Of a stretch of DNA of 64,000 nt, positions 62,223 through 64,000 are shown piece by piece. The stretch is from JAFAXD01 sp963760435 (GTDB lineage Bacteria > Pseudomonadota > Alphaproteobacteria > Rhizobiales > Xanthobacteraceae), in assembly GCA_963760435.1 (NCBI GenBank), contig CAVXDE010000040.1, forward strand, positions 186,001-250,000, read 5' to 3'. A program made the translations under genes and the position numbers. Position 1 is the first letter of the stretch, and every line of letters begins with the position of its first letter. Below the pieces are notes generated by a model. It ran no database searches. It saw only the letters and a program-made list of their open reading frames with translations, and was not told the DNA's origin.

Positions 62223-62639
62223 CGGGCTGCTCCACCTGAACTGTATATTTGCTCCGCTGCGTTCGTAACGTCCCCAGCGGCCAAAGCGCCTGTGGTTCGT
62301 CTGTGACTGCCACAGGTCAACGCAGGACAGCACACAAGTTGTTGCTTGTTGAATTGGCCTGCCACCTGAAGCCCAAGAGGGAAGGGTGGCGGAAGGGGTG
62401 TCTGACGTTCTACAACTCAACCAGCCTCGGTGAACCTCGCTTAAGCCCAGAATAATTCTGACCTATTCGCCGTCAAGCTCTTCAACTATAGTCGGACAAC
62501 CCCGATATTATTCGGTGGATTTCGGGAGCCGGGCCGGGGATTTCTCCGGGGAGCCCTGAGTTAGGCGGAAGCGGCCACGAAATTTTGCCCGTCAAGTCGA
62601 CGAATCCGCGTGAAACGGGCCGAGTTAGGCGGAAGGTTC
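62223..62639. other. Gap before the integrase, with a 14-base direct repeat
   Basis: About 420 bases without a gene. GAGTTAGGCGGAAG occurs at 62563-62576 and again at 62622-62635, just ahead of the integrase start. These could be integrase or regulator binding sites. I see no tRNA or tmRNA here, so the attachment gene for the next element is not visible. Confidence 0.5.
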
Positions 62640-63881
62640 ATGAGTCTCACAGTGAAGGGGATCGCCTCGCTGAGGCGCAAGGGCAAGCCCGGCCGGCACC
62701 ACGACGGCGACGGTTTGTATCTATTAGTCAGGAGCCCTCGCAATGCGTCGTGGGCGCTACGCTTCCAGCTGCACGGTCGGGAGCGCTGGATGGGTCTAGG
62801 GCCAGCCAAGCGGATCAGCCTTTCCGAGGCACGGGATCGCGCCCAGACGGCGAAGAAGAAACTGGTTGACAAGATCGACCCGCTGGCCGAGCGAAAGGCC
62901 GCCCAGGCGACGGCGCGGCTGGCTGAAGCCAAGGCGCTGACCTTCGCCGAGGCCGCGCAGGCCTACTTCGACCAGCACGAAGGCAAATGGCGCAATCGCA
63001 AACACGCGGCGCAGTTCATCTCCACCCTCAAGGAATACGCCTATCCGGTGATCGGGGATCTGCCCGTCGCGGCGATCGATACACCGTTGGTGCTCAAGGT
63101 GCTGGAGCGCAATGTGTCGGCCGAGCGCGGCTACCCCGCTGGTCAGTTCTGGAAGGCACGACCGGAGACCGCGAGCCGGGTGCGAGGGCGGATCGAGCAG
63201 GTGTTGGACTGGGCAACCGCGCGCGGCTATCGCAGCAGCGACAATCCGGCGGCCTGGAAGACCATCGGCAAGGTGCTGCCGGGGCGCAGCAAGACCGCCA
63301 CCGTTCAGCACCACGCAGCGATGCCCTATGTCGACCTTCCGGCGTTCATGGGTGAGCTCGCGGCTCGTGAGGGCGTTGCAGCCCAGGCTTTGCGATTCGC
63401 GATCCTCACGGCCGCCAGGACCGGTGAGGTGATCGGCGCCAAGTGGTCCGAGTTCAAGCTCAACGAGAAGGTCTGGGTTATCCCCGCTGGGCGCATGAAG
63501 GCGGGGCGCGAGCACCGTGTCGCGCTATCGGCGGCGGCGATCGAACTCCTGCAATCCCTGCATCGCGACGGCGACTCCGACCAGGGCTTCGTGTTCATTG
63601 GCAACCAGCCGGGCACCGGCTTGAGCAACATGTCGCTGACGGCCGTGCTCAAGCGCATGGGCCACGGCGGCGTCACCACGCACGGCTTCCGTAGTTCGTT
63701 CAAGGACTGGTGCCGCGAGCGGACCAACTTTCCCAATGAATTGTCGGAGATCGCCCTGGCTCACCGGGTCGGCGACAAGACCGAACAGGCTTACGCCCGC
63801 GGCGATCTGCTGAAAGGGAGATACGCTCTTGCCGAGGCCTGGGCCAAGTATTGTCTGACCGCCAGCCGCCAAGAGTGGTGA
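62640..63881 (+). CDS. P4-family tyrosine integrase
   Basis: 413 residues from MSLTVKGIASLRRKGKPGRH, with GGAAGG four bases ahead. N-terminal DUF4102 arm-binding domain, core-binding helices, and a catalytic domain with Arg260 (AARTGEV), His348-x-x-Arg351 (THGFRSS), His375 (ALAHRV) and Tyr385 (EQAYARGD). All catalytic residues are present, so it should be active. P4-type integrases mostly use tRNA 3' ends; in E. coli selC is a common target. The element it moves probably runs off the window on the right. Confidence 0.95.
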   Translation: MSLTVKGIASLRRKGKPGRHHDGDGLYLLVRSPRNASWALRFQLHGRERWMGLGPAKRISLSEARDRAQTAKKKLVDKIDPLAERKAAQATARLAEAKALTFAEAAQAYFDQHEGKWRNRKHAAQFISTLKEYAYPVIGDLPVAAIDTPLVLKVLERNVSAERGYPAGQFWKARPETASRVRGRIEQVLDWATARGYRSSDNPAAWKTIGKVLPGRSKTATVQHHAAMPYVDLPAFMGELAAREGVAAQALRFAILTAARTGEVIGAKWSEFKLNEKVWVIPAGRMKAGREHRVALSAAAIELLQSLHRDGDSDQGFVFIGNQPGTGLSNMSLTAVLKRMGHGGVTTHGFRSSFKDWCRERTNFPNELSEIALAHRVGDKTEQAYARGDLLKGRYALAEAWAKYCLTASRQEW

Positions 63882-63911
63882 GAATGTTGTGTCGCTGCGG
63901 GCAGGTGCGTG

Positions 63912-64000
63912 ATGCGCGCCCCCGACCAGTTCACCCGCGAAGATCGGATCAACGCTGCCCTGGCTGTGCTCGATCCGACACCGGATCAGCGTGACCGGTG
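63912..64000 (+). CDS. Start of a gene behind the integrase, possibly replication/primase (partial)
   Basis: MRAPDQFTREDRINAALAVLDPTPDQRDR, open to the window edge. The RINAALAVLDP-type beginning recalls PriCT-like domains of phage or plasmid primases. 30 bases behind the integrase on the same strand. Confidence 0.4.
   Translation, partial: MRAPDQFTREDRINAALAVLDPTPDQRDR

Noticed and set aside
1..64000. CRISPR arrays, rRNA genes, other tRNAs
   Set aside because: No regularly spaced repeats or rRNA/tRNA-like sequence were seen apart from selC.

Overview
The window looks like one chromosomal stretch of a GC-rich alphaproteobacterium of the order Hyphomicrobiales (Bradyrhizobium / Xanthobacteraceae-like). 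The clues are IalB proteins, phosphatidylcholine synthase, a DUF3551 protein, SdhE next to mfd and recG, TctC- and NitT-type binding proteins, and the long palindromic intergenic repeats typical of that group. The assignment is inferred from gene families only; no rRNA is present.

Left third (1-22.6 kb) is mostly housekeeping: the end of glmU, then glmS (amino-sugar synthesis), membrane proteins, an MFS transporter, recG, sdhE and mfd, a DsbA-like oxidoreductase, a degenerate GGDEF protein, a YejA-like peptide-binding protein, two tandem IalB proteins, hspQ, a broken citE-like lyase gene, a UbiH-type hydroxylase and pcs. From 20.7 to 24.3 kb a MacB/Lol-type ABC exporter faces a divergently transcribed alpha-oxoamine synthase, with a good promoter for the synthase between them.

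Middle (24.3-43.6 kb): a frameshifted terC, a quinone oxidoreductase, GST, racemase, an unusual two-DNA-binding-domain regulator with a beta-propeller protein, a TctC-type binding protein, a class III cyclase, two amidohydrolases, rimO, a DUF1932 dehydrogenase, a complete NitT/TauT-type ABC importer, then selA and selB.

The most unusual part is 45.6-48.99 kb. A 45-bp copy of the 5' half of the selenocysteine tRNA gene lies 3.3 kb upstream of an intact selC. Just inside each copy is a pair of 9-bp motifs with a 12-bp period, as expected for arm-type sites of a tyrosine integrase. The segment between has no integrase: it carries small proteins, relics, terminators and palindromes. I read it as a miniature or decayed integrative element that entered the 5' side of selC, so the working tRNA-Sec now depends on element-derived upstream DNA.

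Right part (49-64 kb): small conserved proteins, a phasin, a deacetylase / isochorismatase-like hydrolase / HdrB-like Fe-S protein group, exported proteins, a repeat-rich stretch with micro-proteins, a VOC plus LigB dioxygenase pair, an acyl-carrier-like protein lacking the attachment serine next to a frameshifted methyltransferase, a DUF3617 protein, a cupin, and finally a P4-family integrase that probably opens another mobile element running off the right edge. Three genes (citE-like, terC, methyltransferase) carry four apparent single-base insertions, which could be decay or assembly error.
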